DNA from: Plutella xylostella | Lineage: Eukaryota > Arthropoda > Insecta > Lepidoptera > Plutellidae | Direction: 5' to 3' | Assembly: GCF_932276165.1 (NCBI RefSeq) | Contig: NC_063982.1 | Span: 2,373,501 to 2,437,500 of the forward strand | DNA length: 64,000 nt | Shown here: in pieces, positions 21,377 to 33,800 of the stretch | Position numbering within the stretch: position 1 is the stretch's first letter | Layout of the letters: each line of letters begins with the position of its first letter | Made by a program: the position numbers and the translations under genes | Notes under the pieces: generated by a model | Databases searched by the model: none | Told to the model about the DNA's origin: nothing | What the model saw: the letters and a program-made list of their open reading frames with translations, nothing else

Positions 21377-21436
21377 TATTATTTATATTTTCATGCATAA
21401 TTTTGATCTACTTCCTTACTCCACGACTTCTGTATG

Positions 21437-21492
21437 CCTGTCCCAGGTCATGAGTCGAGCTGGAAGACGTCCCATGCTACGTGTTCTCCACT
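21437..21492 (-). pseudogene. RTE-like LINE fragment
   Basis: The minus-strand sequence corresponds to the family's RPRxxKRSVGRPPARWTDD region (GTGGAGAACACGTAGCATGG, CGTCTTCCAGCTCGACTC). It abuts an ATGATG run shared with the neighbouring SINE. Confidence 0.5.
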
Positions 21493-21611
21493 CATCATCA
21501 TCATCATCATCATCATCACGTCCCCACTGCTGGGGCACGGGTCTCCTTCCAATGAAGGAAGGGTTTCAGGCCTAGTCAACCACGCTGACCTAGTGCGGGT
21601 TGGGGGACCGG
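21493..21611 (-). mobile_element. 5S-type SINE, 3' fragment
   Basis: About 120 bp of the family's 3' end, with CCCCAGCAGTGGGGACGTG and a perfect ATGATG microsatellite tail of about 24 bp. Confidence 0.8.
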
Positions 21612-22054
21612 CCTGATTTAATTTATCTATAACTTTCATTCAAATATCTTGATCACTTTCACTTATGTTCTATTCATTTCTTTAAATTACGCATTATCAG
21701 AAGTCATTAGCTACAACAATATCTACCCACGAAACAGGCAATCAATGACAATGGATGAAGAAAAAAACCATTATCCGACAAAACCGCAGGTGGTCATTCA
21801 TTCCAAGTCTTTTAAGATGATTCAACAAAATGAACATTAAATAATCTTTTAATTTCTTGCCACACAAACAGAATGTACCTAACAATATGTACTACTTTAT
21901 GTAGGTACAGTCACTAAAAGATATACTTAAGACACTCACAAGCTTTTACCTACTCAATTTAAAATTTCAACAAAATATTTACGGTTTAAGTTGGTAATAT
22001 TCTGATACGCGGTTAAATTTACTTACTTCAATATCGCAGACGGCATCATTAGCT

Positions 22055-22202
22055 GCAATTTCTCCACAGTCGGTCATCTAACCGACCTGGATTGGTTAAT
22101 CAATTATTATACGTCATCTCCATATAAAATTGTTGACAGATGTGTCAAAAGTCAACCACTAATACCTGGTTATGCTCTAACCGACTAAGGAGAAATTGGC
22201 AC
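22055..22202. mobile_element. foldback MITE, CAATTTCTCC family
   Basis: The left end GCAATTTCTCCACAGTCGGT pairs with the right end CCGACTAAGGAGAAATTGGC. The interior TTGACAGATGTGTCAAAAGT is shared with 28776-28924. Confidence 0.75.
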
Positions 22203-22379
22203 AGTAGGCTAGTCTTATCCACTTTGTATTTGCATTGTGGCCTTATCCGTTTAAAATTGTTGACAGATGTGTCAAAAGTCAACCACTAATACCTGGTTAT
22301 GCTCTAACCGACTAAGGAGAAATTGGCACAGTAAGCTAGTCTTAAACACTTTGTAATTGCATTGTGGTCTTATCCGTTT
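22126..22379. repeat. tandem duplication, 2 x 127 bp
   Basis: AAAATTGTTGACAGATGTGT starts at 22126 and again at 22253. The two 127-bp units differ at about five positions and each includes the right half of the MITE plus ~50 bp of flank. Confidence 0.9.
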
Positions 22380-22430
22380 AGGAGTAATTTATTGGTATTG
22401 TCACTTGAACTTTTTCATTGCTCACCAGTG

Positions 22431-23208
22431 TAGTAGTTAGTTGTAATAGTTTTCAACATTTCTAACTATTCCCAAATATTTTTAACAATATGTATAATAT
22501 TTTAGTGTACATTATAAGTAATTTTTACTACAAAATTCCGCGTTATTGACCACAAAGAACCTCACCACCATTTTAAGCAGCCTCAACCAACCATTTACAA
22601 TAAACATTTTTGTCTCGGTAAACCACCGATCTTTCCACACCACAACAGCCTTTACCCTCATATCATTAGGTATGAGAATGCCTTAGTTATCTGCAGTGAA
22701 AGGGAAGCGGTATGGTAAGTATCCGTGACGGCGCCACGACGGTTAGTTACCATGTGCATGGCCTAGTAAGGAGGTTTCCTACCTATGCGGAGTTGTCAAA
22801 CGAGTTTAACGTAAAACCTCTTTGGCTTTGTTAAGTTGAGACGGTGTATTGTGGATAGTTAGGCGGTAAGTGTAGGTCTAGCTATGGTTTAAAGAATGTG
22901 TAAAGTACTTACGTTTCGCAGTTTTGTTAGAGGAATGTTGAGCGCAGAAGTGGACGTATGATGGTGATGTTAATGTGAAGAGTGTTGCAAAAACAATGCC
23001 GGAATTGATCCAGGATACGGGTTGACATTTCACTCGGGGAAGCTCATTTCGTGCATTAGAGATCATATATGTACTTATTTAATTTCTAATGATTCTATTG
23101 CGAAGCTCGCATCCTTTTAAGACACAATACAGTATCAATTGTGTCTGATTTTCCATTAAACAAACAATTAAACGGGAGTTCACAAATACATTAAATCATT
23201 ACGATTAT
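22431..23208. other. no supported gene
   Basis: Moderately AT-rich, unique-looking DNA. A 62-codon minus-strand frame (22878-23066) has no recognisable domain. Confidence 0.4.
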
Positions 23209-23321
23209 TCATCATCACAACTCATCACGTCCGTCCCCACTGCTGGGGCAGGGGTCTCCTTCCAATCAATGATGGGTTTTACAGGCCTGGTCCACTACGC
23301 TGTCTAGTGCGGGTTGGTGGA
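23209..23321 (-). mobile_element. 5S-type SINE, 3' fragment
   Basis: It contains CCCCAGCAGTGGGGACGGAC, a four-base local duplication compared with other copies, and a short TGATGA tail. Confidence 0.75.
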
Positions 23322-23469
23322 CGTATGACTGTATGATTATTAGTGTATACTTAATAATAATATAGATTTTATAAATTTATTAGATAGGTAAGTACCTACC
23401 TACCTTTATTATTACCTATTACTAGGTATATATTTGTAATTTTACTCCTTGTTTTTTGCACTTTCCCCT

Positions 23470-23790
23470 TTTCTTGTATAGCTTCTCTCCTCCGAGGTAG
23501 TCTGGAAGAAATTACTCTAAGTGATAAGGCCGTCATTTGCACCGTCTAGAATAGAATAGAATAGAATACTCTTTATTTTGCACCATTAAAGACACATTAC
23601 AATTCACAACTTATAAACATAAAATAGTACAAAAAAGGCGGCCTTATTGCTTAAAGCAATCTCTACCAGACAACCTTTGGATGGAAGAGACAATTTTAAC
23701 ATAATTAACCGCCTATGTTGTACATTTCCTTGTGTAATTTCTATTTGTGTGTGCAATAAAGAATTATCTATCTATCTATCTATCTACCAA
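23470..23790. mobile_element. cluster of LINE 3' UTR fragments in both orientations
   Basis: A plus-strand piece at 23470-23560 (GTAGTCTGGAAGAAATTACT, tail AGAATAGAATAGAATA) meets a minus-strand piece at 23560-23695 (AAGGCGGCCTTATTGC on +). A further plus-strand piece at about 23700-23790 ends CAATAAAGAATTATC with a TATC repeat. They appear to be separate insertions of one LINE type. Confidence 0.65.
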
Positions 23791-24002
23791 ACAGCCAATC
23801 AGTCACTTGGAAAGCCAACTGACCACACGGGCGGTGCATTTCGCAATGGCCCGAATGAGATCGCGACTGTTGCGCCACGTCTTTCATTGCAGCAATAATA
23901 ATAATTGATACGTTGCGAAAAGTATCTTGACAGTTCGGGACTGCATATAGGTATGACAGTATGACAGCTATTCAAGTAAGTTGACCAAAATTACGACACA
24001 AT

Positions 24003-24112
24003 CGCCCTTATCCATAGAAAAGTTATAGGACGTATTTTTTGTTCTTTGACAAAGAGGGACAATCAGTGCAATAGCTAAAACGTCCTATAACTTGTCTGTG
24101 AATAAGGGGGAA
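24003..24112. mobile_element. foldback MITE, CGCCCTTATCCATAG ends
   Basis: CCCTTATCCATAGAAAAGTT and TTATAGGACGT pair with ACGTCCTATAACTTGTCTGT and GAATAAGGG. It is about 110 bp and no second copy was noticed. Confidence 0.6.
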
Positions 24113-24713
24113 TATCTTCTTCTAACGAAACGTTATGTAAAATAAGTCGTGTTAGTTACATTTTTTAAAATTATAACTCATGATTCGTGAGCATAAATTA
24201 ATGTATGTACCTAAGTAAATGTATGTATGATCAGCCTGAAAACTGGTAGAGGTGTAATTGAAATCGTGGCGGTAACTTTTGTCAATGGGCGGTAAGCATT
24301 CCGTGCTTAATCTGACATTAGTTTCATCATAATGACCACTAGAGGCGTCGTCGGTTTGTATATACGTAATAAAATAATACACAAACTTTTAGGTAGGTAC
24401 ATTTGCGTAAAACATCCAAGCTTAGAGGTTATGATCTCATTTATATTGAATCCTACAGAGTGCCATTTTAGAGCCCCTGGAGCGCTAAAGTTGCGTAGCT
24501 ACTAAACCTATAGAATTATTATTCCGAGTTCTCTCTCGCTCCTTATTCTACGGAACCAAATCGTTCTCAATGACAGTCATTCAGGAGAATCCATGAGAGG
24601 GTTTCACAGCAGAATTGCCATAAACTCTTATAGAACTGTGCTAAAGGTTATTATGGCTTGGGGATTTTGATGTAGACCGGTCAATTGTAGTGATTTTGTT
24701 ACATAAGCAGTAA

Positions 24714-24840
24714 GTACGTCTAGTCCGGGTTTGATAGTTTGTCGAAAACTATGAAAGTCTACGTTTTATCGCATACAAATTGGCGTATCTACCAGATTGT
24801 TTTCGTTTATGATAAAGAAATTGAGTTTATTTTTGATATA
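24714..24840. mobile_element. CTAGTACAGG-family MITE, partial
   Basis: CGTCTAGTCCGGGTTTGATA, AACTATGAAAGTCTACGTTT and CATACAAATTGGCG match the left half of the 50091-50258 copy. The right terminal repeat is missing. Confidence 0.6.
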
Positions 24841-27176
24841 AAGGTGTTGCAAAAAGTAAGTATTTACCTATAAAGGCTAGGTAAATACTTTACTTAAAAG
24901 TAAAATTATGACACAACAGGTAAAAAAAAACAAAAAAACGTTCTTTCCAACATTTATTGGTCGAAAAATAAATTAAAAACTTTGGATATCAACAAAGGCC
25001 CAAATTCGTACAAATAAATACCTACTCGTTCTACATACTTATACTTAACAACATATTTACAAAATTTTATTTTACTTACACAATACTTAGTAGGTACAGT
25101 TTATTTTTTCCCCCTCCCCTGTAGGTCATTGCCCCCAATTTTTACAAAATCGTTACTTCTTAATGTAGTAACAAATAATTATACGTCCCTTTTCTTGTTA
25201 TGGTAAAGACACATTTAGCTAAACAAATAAAAATATTAAAATATATATAATAATTTAAATAGTTACAAACAGTCGATTAAATGAAAAAAATATATATTAA
25301 TTTTATTTATATGCACTTTAAACACCATCATCTTAGATTTCTTTTCCAAAATAAAAATAAAACTCACATGTGTTGATTAATTTAGAAATATTGTGAAATT
25401 GTTTACATACTTTTGTAAATTAAATGTTAAGATTGAAAAAACTGTTAACTATAATAATTTCGCTGACTTACTTAAATAAATTCTTGATTAATTAGAATGT
25501 ACACTTACAGTGATGGTGAATAATATTAGTTATTATGATTCATGTTTTTCCAGCTTAGCCATTTGATACATTATGGAGTTTTAAAAAATGTTGGTACACT
25601 TCGTCTTATGCGAAAAACATAAACCCCCAAATTCATACACAATATTTTAAGTTTAGAGTGGTTTAGGGAACATTTACAAATTACTTCGAAACAGGAGTTT
25701 AGAAACTCTGTGGCGGTCAAAAAGTCAAAATTCATATAAGTACTTTAATTTGCATAACTATTGTATTTGTAAGTGACAAAAAGCTTTATGAATTTGGGGG
25801 TAATTCTTAATATTTATCATTATTACTGTAAGTATAGTAAAATTACTAAAGTTTACAAAGTGTATCTTCACCATAACAGATTCATTTTACTAAACATTAT
25901 GAGTGCTACTAGCTGTGAAAGAATACGTATTAATTTACAACAAATTTATTCGAAACCAGTTCAGTAGTTTCATAATATACATACAATAGGTGCAGAATTT
26001 ATTTTCATAAATAATTTTAATGAAACCTTTTTGAAACTTGGTCGTTTCAAAAACATTGCAATCGTCGTTTATCCCAGCTTGCAGTACGTAATAATAACAT
26101 TTGTGTAAGGGCCTGCTTTACAATGTCTGGATAATGGCTACCTGTGGGATAAAAGACATACTGTCACTCTCTGTAAGTATGTTTTAGACAGTAAGAGCAT
26201 GTATTTTATCACATGGGTAGCCACTATCCTGACATTGTGAATCAGACCATTTATTAATTAACCTGAAAGTATTATGGCCGCTTTACAATAATTACAATTA
26301 ATTAATCAATATAATGATTACGATACCGCTGCAAAATATAATATACAGTTAATAATTATGTTATCCGTCCTACAACCTATTAAGTATTTAGACCATTTTT
26401 CATTTTTAATAACCAACAATCTGTTTTTTTAGGAAATGTCAGGATTCACAATTTAGATTTTATGGAAAAGACACCGTTTTGTAAATGTAAGGTAATTGGA
26501 GCGTTTTTTTTTATTATCCCTAATTATTATAAAAATACTTGTTTCAATAGAGGTAGCTGCAGCTATAAAAGAATTTTACTTAATTTATACAATAACTTTC
26601 TTAATTAAGTACATTTTGATTAAAAAAAATTAGATGAAATTCAATCTATTAATTAAAATAATTTCAATGAGCCACTAAACAATAAGATAGGGTAAATTAA
26701 AATAATTATGTAGCAGCAATAAATTGTAAATAATTGTAAATTAAATCGAATTAATTGGCTAGGTATAGATAATGTAGCACCATATGATGATTTTTATACT
26801 ATCTAGACACAACTTTTTTTAGGAAACAGACAATTTCAAGCTAAATCATTCAAATAAATATTTAATTGTAAATAAGTAATAATAATTGTCAGTTGGATTA
26901 AATAATACTCTATACTTTTGAGTATCCAATGATGTTTCTACCAAAGGATTGGAATCAGAAGTGACGAACTAACTAGGCATAAACAATACCATACATAATT
27001 ATATCCAAACCAATACTCTCAACCTACCCAATAAATACAGGAATTAACTAAAGGAACATGCTTAAAAATGTGTAATAGTAAGTGTAAACTTTAAAATCAA
27101 ATCATTTACCAAATGTAAACTCGTGGTCGGAGGTTGAGGTTAGGTGAGCAGGTAAGATGGAGCAGAGAAATACAGT
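24841..27176. other. AT-rich, repeat-poor intergenic DNA
   Basis: Over 2 kb with very low GC and few recognised repeats apart from the hairpin at 26109-26250. No open frame has a recognisable domain. Plus-strand TTTATT motifs (minus-strand AATAAA), for example near 24954, would fit a minus-strand 3' end, but nothing links this to a specific gene. Confidence 0.4.
26109..26250. mobile_element. foldback MITE, long arms
   Basis: GGGCCTGCTTTACAATGTCT, GGATAATGGCTACC and TGTGGGATAAAAGACAT at the left pair imperfectly with ATGTATTTTATCACATGGGT and AGCCACTATCCTGACATTGT at the right. Arms of about 60 bp leave a short loop. Confidence 0.75.
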
Positions 27177-27218
27177 GTGCTTCTTGTATGGCGTATAATT
27201 GGAAAGTACATAAAACAT

Positions 27219-28305
27219 TGTAGTTGCTCAGTTTTTGCAGACGATATGAAAATATATAGACCTGTTAAGTCGCTGGAAGATGTACGTCTCATTCAAGAGG
27301 ATCTGAACAGTATAAAACAATGGTGTGACCAAAACTATATGTCCTTGAACGTATCTAAATGCAACCATATTAAATTCACCAAAAACATCAATAAGGTAGA
27401 ATCCTCGTATTTAATCGGCAGCGGGCATATAAAAGAAGTGACTGAAATTCGAGACTTGGGGGTGATACTGGACAGTAAGTTGAGTTTTAGTGCTCACTAC
27501 GACCATATTATTGCAAAATCTTTTAAAATGTTAGGATTTATAAAAAGATCATCAAAAAAATTTAAAAACTCTAACACCAAAATTCTTCTCTTTAATGCTC
27601 TAGTTAAGAGTAGTCTCGAATACTCAAGTGTTATTTGGAATCCTATGTACAATGTACACAATACCAGATTAGAACGTGTGCAAAAATCATTCACAAGGCA
27701 TCTTGCATACCATGAAAAGGGATTTAGTAGAAGGAACGACTACAATTCCCGCTTAGAATATTTTAAAATGGTATCGTTAGAAAATCGTAGGCAGCTAATG
27801 GATCAAATTTTCCTTTGGAAAATCATCAACCACCAAATATGTAGTCCCGAAGCGCTCGCAAGAATATCTCTTTCCGTCCCGAGATCAAACCGTCGCCTTC
27901 CTCATACGTCAACTTTCTACATACCTGTACTAAAAGCAAATACCACCCGAAACTCCCCTGTATACCGTATGTTAATGGGGTACAATAGGATAAACGCTAG
28001 ACTTCACGAAAAAAATAAAGATATTGACGTTTATCATGACTCTCTCGGCTCATATAGGAATAAAGTACTGGACGCCCTACATTTAGGTTAATTAGGTTTA
28101 GGTTTTTATTATATCTACTCATAGTTGCATGTTAGTTTAAGTAAGCTGTTGTAAGTTGTAAATATAAAAATGTTGTGTTCACCTATAATTGGGGTACATA
28201 CGTGAACAATTATTGTATAAAATAATATTAAAACCTTTATGTATGATATCCTGTTGGTGTAACCTTATATATAAATATATAAATAAATAAATAAATCAAA
28301 ATTAT
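27219..28305 (+). pseudogene. 5'-truncated non-LTR retrotransposon (RT C-terminal part)
   Basis: An open frame to 28091 starts inside the reverse transcriptase: FADDMKIYR is the catalytic (Y/F)ADD box (motif C). The thumb and C-terminal region with SLNVSKCNHIKF and LGVILDSKLSFSAHYDHI follow. Everything N-terminal (endonuclease, fingers, motif A) is missing, so it cannot be autonomous. The remaining ~290 codons are uninterrupted, suggesting a recent insertion. The 3' UTR ends in an AAATAAATAAATAAATC-type tail near 28305. The motif style fits the Jockey/CR1 group; the exact clade is not determined. The GTG at 27177 that opens the frame lies in flanking DNA. Confidence 0.85.
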
Positions 28306-28589
28306 ATAAATGTTACCTATACTAAACGTTGAGGTATAAGAGTAAATTAAATGGACGTTGGACGTAGTTAAATATTAAATGTAATAAGTACTGAAAAATC
28401 AGTAAACTCTTCGAATTTGCCAACCAGATCTCTTATGATTAGTTACCATGAATCAACTAATAAAAAAGCTTAATTTCTTCAAAACCAATCAAAAGTTAAA
28501 TGTATCTAGACACAGACATATCATGTATGTCTGTATATCTAGGCCAGAATATACAGTACAGTCACTAGTGTTTTGTACTTACTGAAACT

Positions 28590-28658
28590 ACACCCACGAG
28601 CAATGAAAAACTTCCAGTGATATCGGTAATGGTACTAACTTTTTCATTACCCGTGAGT
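28590..28658. mobile_element. very short foldback element
   Basis: CACCCACGAGCAATGAAAAA pairs with TTTTTCATTACCCGTGAGT across a ~30-bp loop. It shares its ends with the 21173-21376 family but lacks most of the interior. Confidence 0.65.
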
Positions 28659-28775
28659 TTTATTTTGCAGTGCACTGATAAACATTAGTGTACCAGCTAT
28701 AATTTTAGCACAGTTACAGTTCGCCCATAAAGCTTAGTAGTTCTGAAGTTGGCAGCGACTTTTGTAACTTGTGAA

Positions 28776-28924
28776 GCCCCAATTTCTCCATATTCGGTTA
28801 TCTAACCGACCATTGATTGGTTCATCAATTATACGTCATCTTCATATAAAATTCTTGACAGATGTGTCAAAAGTCAACCACTAATACCTGGTTATGCTCT
28901 AACCGACCATGGAGAAATTGGCAC
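28776..28924. mobile_element. foldback MITE, CAATTTCTCC family
   Basis: Left end CCCCAATTTCTCCATATTCG, right end CCGACCATGGAGAAATTGGC, with interior TTGACAGATGTGTCAAAAGT. About 149 bp. Confidence 0.8.
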
Positions 28925-29410
28925 TAAACTTCATATTCATTCTTTCAAAGATTGACAGTTGATTAGTTTGACAAAGCATAAAAGTATAATCGCAGCCAAG
29001 TTCAAAACTACCAAGTTGTTTGGATCGAACTGAACCAATACTTTTAAAGTTTTAACCAATCTGAACTGCCATAGAAAAATGATAAAGTAACAATAAGAAT
29101 GCATAAATCACCCGAATTTAGATCAGCTGTTACCAGAGTAACATAGATTTCACTATATTTTACTGAAGAATCCACTTTTTCTATTTGTTTATAAATACCT
29201 ACTATACTATCCTAATTCCGAGTGAAAGAGTCTGGTGCAACTATTTATTGCTAAATATCAAGTTTAGTGCTCATAACTATACCTTACATTACGAAAACGG
29301 TATTTTTTCCCTTAAATTCCATAAGAACTATCCACCGTATTCATAAAAAATGTATTTCACAGATAACCTTTTTAGAATTAATCATTATTATCAATTAGTT
29401 TGCTTTAGAT

Positions 29411-30845
29411 CAGTGTTTTTCAACCTGTGGGTCGCGACCCCCTGGGGGGTCGCGAAGCTTCTGTAGGGGGGTCGCCAAAGGGCGAAAAAACTGGGAACTT
29501 TAGTAAAAAAAACAATAAAGACAATTAGTATTATTTTATTAAGAAAGACTTTAAAAATACTTTTACTTAAAATTTTCTTAAATGCAAAGGCTGAGCTATT
29601 ATCTCATCGTGGATATGTTTTAGTAGTATAATGAGCCTCTGTATCTAGCCTTTGTGGACTATGAAAACGCCTACAACTCCATCGAGATATGGGCAATTTT
29701 GGAAGCGTTGCAGAGATTTCAAATCGACTGGCGCTATATCGAGGAGTTGAGGAGTCTGTACGATACCGCTGGACAATGGACATGGCATATGTATAAATGG
29801 AAAGTACATGTCACACCTATCTGCTTCGCGGACGACATCGTTATTATGGCAGAACCTCTGCAGGAACTCAGCTGGAAGTGGCCTAAATGCTGCTTCCCGA
29901 CGTGTAGGCCTCGGTATGAAGACGAAAGTCATGTACAATGCTCACATCAAACCGGAGCAGGTCGTCGTTGGTGAGGCAACAATCGAAGTTGTGCAAGAAT
30001 ATGTCTACCTCGAGCAGACTTATCGGCTAGGCAGAAGCAACTTCGACAAGCAGGCTGAAGGCGCATCCAACTGGGTTGGGCTGCATTCGGAAACTTAGTC
30101 ACATATTCTCCTCGGCCATTCCTCAGAGCCTGAAGACAAAAGTCTTCAACCAGTGAGTCCTGCCAGTGATGACGTATGGTGCAGAGACGTGGGCACTGAC
30201 GGTTGGACTAGTCCACCGATTTAAAGTCGCTCAGCGTGCTATGGAGAGAGCTATGCTTGGGGTTTCTCTGATAAATCGTATCAGAAATGAGGTTTTCCGT
30301 CAGTCAGAGGATTAAGATTACTGAAATAGCTGTCAAGATATGCAAGCTGAAGTGGTAGTGTGCTGGTTATATCTGCTGAAGAACCGATAGCCATTGGGGT
30401 AAACGAGTTCTCGAGTATAGACCACGAATACGTGGGTGGCCTTCCTGCCTGGTTCAAAGACGACGCACCACCACAAGTATTAATTTTTTTGTAAAGACAG
30501 GTGTTTTGTCTTTTTATTTTTAATTCACCCTTGAAAACTTTTATTCAACAAATTTAAATGCTGAAAAAAGGCAAAAAGAAAAAGCTAATTTCGAAAAAGA
30601 AATTCCGGATCGCAATGGCATTATTCGTACGTACCTATGCACATGGCCACACGTATCCGATGTAAGTATGTAATTGTACTTCGAATCATAATCATGGAGA
30701 CCATAAATACGTCGTCTGGAATGAATATTGGGAATACTGTAACATACACATACATACATGATAAAAAACCCAAAGAGTCAAGGGGGTCGCGAAATATTTT
30801 TTTATACCAGGGGGGTCGCGTCATGAAAAAGGTTGAAAAACACTG
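29411..30845. mobile_element. hAT-type DNA transposon, non-autonomous, 8-bp TSD
   Basis: The ends CAGTGTTTTTCAACC and GGTTGAAAAACACTG are perfect 15-bp inverted repeats. The 8-bp direct repeat CTTTAGAT flanks both sides (29403-29410 and 30846-30853). Subterminal GGGTCGCGACCCCC and GGGGGGTCGCG motifs occur at both ends. CAGTG-type TIRs with an 8-bp duplication are diagnostic of hAT. No hAT transposase frame is recognisable; much of the interior is a decayed LINE piece. Confidence 0.93.
29641..30460 (+). pseudogene. decayed RTE-like reverse transcriptase inside the hAT element
   Basis: Translated pieces in shifting frames give VDYENAYNSIEIWAILEALQ (RT motif A region), CFADDIVIMAE (catalytic FADD box), then EVVQEYVYLEQTYRLGRSNF and a VHRFKVAQRAMERAM-like stretch near 30210-30270. 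At least two frameshifts and large internal deletions are present. The family is the same as the fragments at 18753, 53868 and 63476. Confidence 0.8.
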
Positions 30846-30853
30846 CTTTAGAT

Positions 30854-33800
30854 AATATAAAATTATGTTTTATATTTTTTTTATTACAACTAGCGGACTG
30901 AACTTTTCTTTTGAGATTCAAAAATGAGGTCCTCCAATTAACTTTTATTACGTATAAAAATCAGGTGATTATTTCAATAAATTCTAGGTACACAGCACAA
31001 CTAATTGAAAACTAATGCAAGAAACTAAATGTTATTGATTGTATTCTTTTGTTTTCTTTTGAGTGCCAAGCCAAATCTTCTTTTGCCTTTTTTCAGTAGT
31101 TTTGCCATCTTTACTAAAAGCTATTCATTTGTTCAAAGTCTATTTTTAATTGAAAATCTTAACGTACGAGTATCGTTAGCTGAGCTTTACCGTCGGGTCT
31201 GCACAAAAAAATGTCGAACTTCGTATTATATCCATAGAATTGTCAGTTAGCTATTAACATTTTTTTCTTATGATCTCAAACCAAAAACACATTGCTTTTC
31301 TTTTGCAAAAAGGTTAATTTATTTGACAACATAATTTGAGGTTGAGAATATATCACGGACAGCTCTTTTGATGTCACATTTAGTGATATATTACTTGATA
31401 CTGAATATAATGTCAGAGGCGATTTGATAAATACAGCAAAGAATGTGATTTTTTTAATAAATTACCATCTTCAATCATTTTGTTGGACGGAAATGTTTTA
31501 CTTTGAATAATATCAGCCATTTTCAATGTAACTAACACATGACAAATCTCATAATACACTAATGCAAAACTAAAATAAACCAATGGCTTTTTAGAAGCAG
31601 ATAGTTGCACAAGTCGTGGCAAGCACAGATATTGTTAATACTTCAAACTCTTTAAACCCAAGAACTTTTAAAAGTTCTTAAAGCCTTAAAATGCATCATT
31701 AAGAACGAAAACTTTTTTTCAGAAACTTCAATAGATTAGCTACCTGATAGACTATTCGCATTTCTCTGAAATGTTTGGTTAAAATTTTTACAAACCGTTT
31801 CCGTTCATGGACATTATGAACAGGTTAGATTATCCCTTTGCTCGAGACGTCTCAAAATAACTTGAAGACATGTTTAAATGAAAGTCAAGGCATACCGAGA
31901 AGCCCTTAAGAAGACGTTTAACTGTTTACTTTAGAGCGAAAATAGATCCACTCAGCATATGGTTGAGATGAACGGTCTAAACGTAAGGTAACCAACCCGG
32001 CCAAATAGCTTTCGGCCGTAAAAGAAACGGTTTTTATAACCCTTTTGTTTACAAAACAATGCATTTAGTCCATCTTATCTGTGTTCTGGGACTTTGTTTG
32101 AAATGTCAGCTCGACGTTGTTTGTCTTGTATTATAGTTTGATCTTTTGTTTGAATTAGAATATCATTTGTTTTGTTGTAAATCACTTTCTAATGTTCAGC
32201 GCCTGTTTGACTACTGTCAGTGTTTTTGTCCAATCAGTAAACTTTCATTTTACTGTCGATTTTAAGACAATTTCGATTTTTTAATTGGCAGTTTCGCAAA
32301 TTTTATTTAACATTATGCCCATTACTGGAAGTTGCGACGAAAAACAAGAGAAGCCAAGTAAATACACCGGCGACACAGCGTCATTAATTCAACGTTGAAA
32401 CAAATCAATATTCTTTTAATGGGGTCCGGTATTTTCCTTAATTTATGCACATATCTTATTTTTACGTAGGATTGTCATGATACTTGATATTTCTTTCGTT
32501 ATCAAAAGTTCTTGGGTTTTGTTATTTAAAGATGAAATAAATTAAAAGATATTATCCAAGACACTACCTAAAAGCTTAGATTTGGCTTGAACTTCAAAAG
32601 ATCCAGTCTTAAATCTATCTAAATATATTCAGCTGTCACTAATATGCGTATGGCTTAACCGAAAACCAGTCACTATTTCAAACTACTATTTAACTATTTG
32701 ACTATGTATATTTCGTTTCTTGCGAAATATTTTATGGTGAACGAGGCAAAATGGCACGGTTGTGCTTATTAACTTAGAGCCTTTTTTCTCTATAAAATTA
32801 ATAAAGAAGATGGCTGTATATGTAGAGTATTTTGTTGGTATATACCAAGACTATTCACTTTAAAGAATAGATCTTGATTAGTAATTACAACACGGATTTA
32901 ATGGAGTTCATCTCAAGATGAAGATTGATAACTTCGAAAATATAAGTCTCATCGTTATTCATTCATGTTATCTGCTTCGAGTTTTGTTTGAGTGTAATTA
33001 CAATTTGTTTTTTGTAGTTTCCATTCTAGACACCATGACTTGTCAAATTTTGATGAGAATCATATTTCTAAAGTATTTACAGTAAATTAATTATATACGA
33101 AGCTTGCAAATGCGTATTCAGTCGATCGAAAACGTTAAGAGTCAATAAAATGCAGTCAATTTGAGATAATAAATATAACGGTGTTTTATCACATATTAAA
33201 AAGCATAAAAGAAAATTTACATTCTAAATAAAAGCAAAAATCACAGTTTCACGACAAGATTTTTAACTTGTCGGTGGGTTTTTAAAAAATAATATCTAAA
33301 TTAAACATTTACAGTAATAGTAGGGAAAATAAAATTGTCTTTTGAACTTTTTTATTTTTAGAAGCTAACTTGGTTTGCATAGTTGTCTATAATATCTGGG
33401 CTTAGTCTCATCGAAATATCATGGTAATTTTGGTGTCCACAATTGCCATAATGAAAAGACATGAGAAATGTTCACGTCTAAGCTTTAAGAAACCTAATTT
33501 ACCATTATATATGTTAACATTTTTATATATATATTTAACTGAGTTTATAACTACATAGTTGCAATTTTCCATATAAAATGAACGTTACCATTGTATATAA
33601 TAGGTTTATAGTTCGATTATTTATAGTAGGCCTGGTAGGTACATCTAAATGTTACATTAGTTAGTTAGGCTTTTGAATTCAGGTTCCAACTTATTGACTA
33701 TAATGTATCTTATCTGGAACTTTATCCCCGGAACTAGAAGCTTGTGTCCAGTTAAACGTTTGATATTCACAAAATTAACTTTTCGGCACCACTTTCGTAA

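Larger units (their letters stand above)
21985..22430. mobile_element. composite: older repeat with nested, duplicated MITE
   Basis: The flanks ATATTCTGATACGCGGTTAA and TGTCACTTGAACTTTTTCAT also occur at 5685-5770, where they are separated by only ~35 bp. Here about 350 bp of MITE (22055-22202) and duplicated sequence are inserted between them, giving an empty/filled comparison within the window. Confidence 0.65.

Noticed and set aside
27177..27218. GTG-initiated N-terminus of the 304-codon LINE frame
   Set aside because: It comes from flanking DNA read into the truncated reverse transcriptase, not a natural start.
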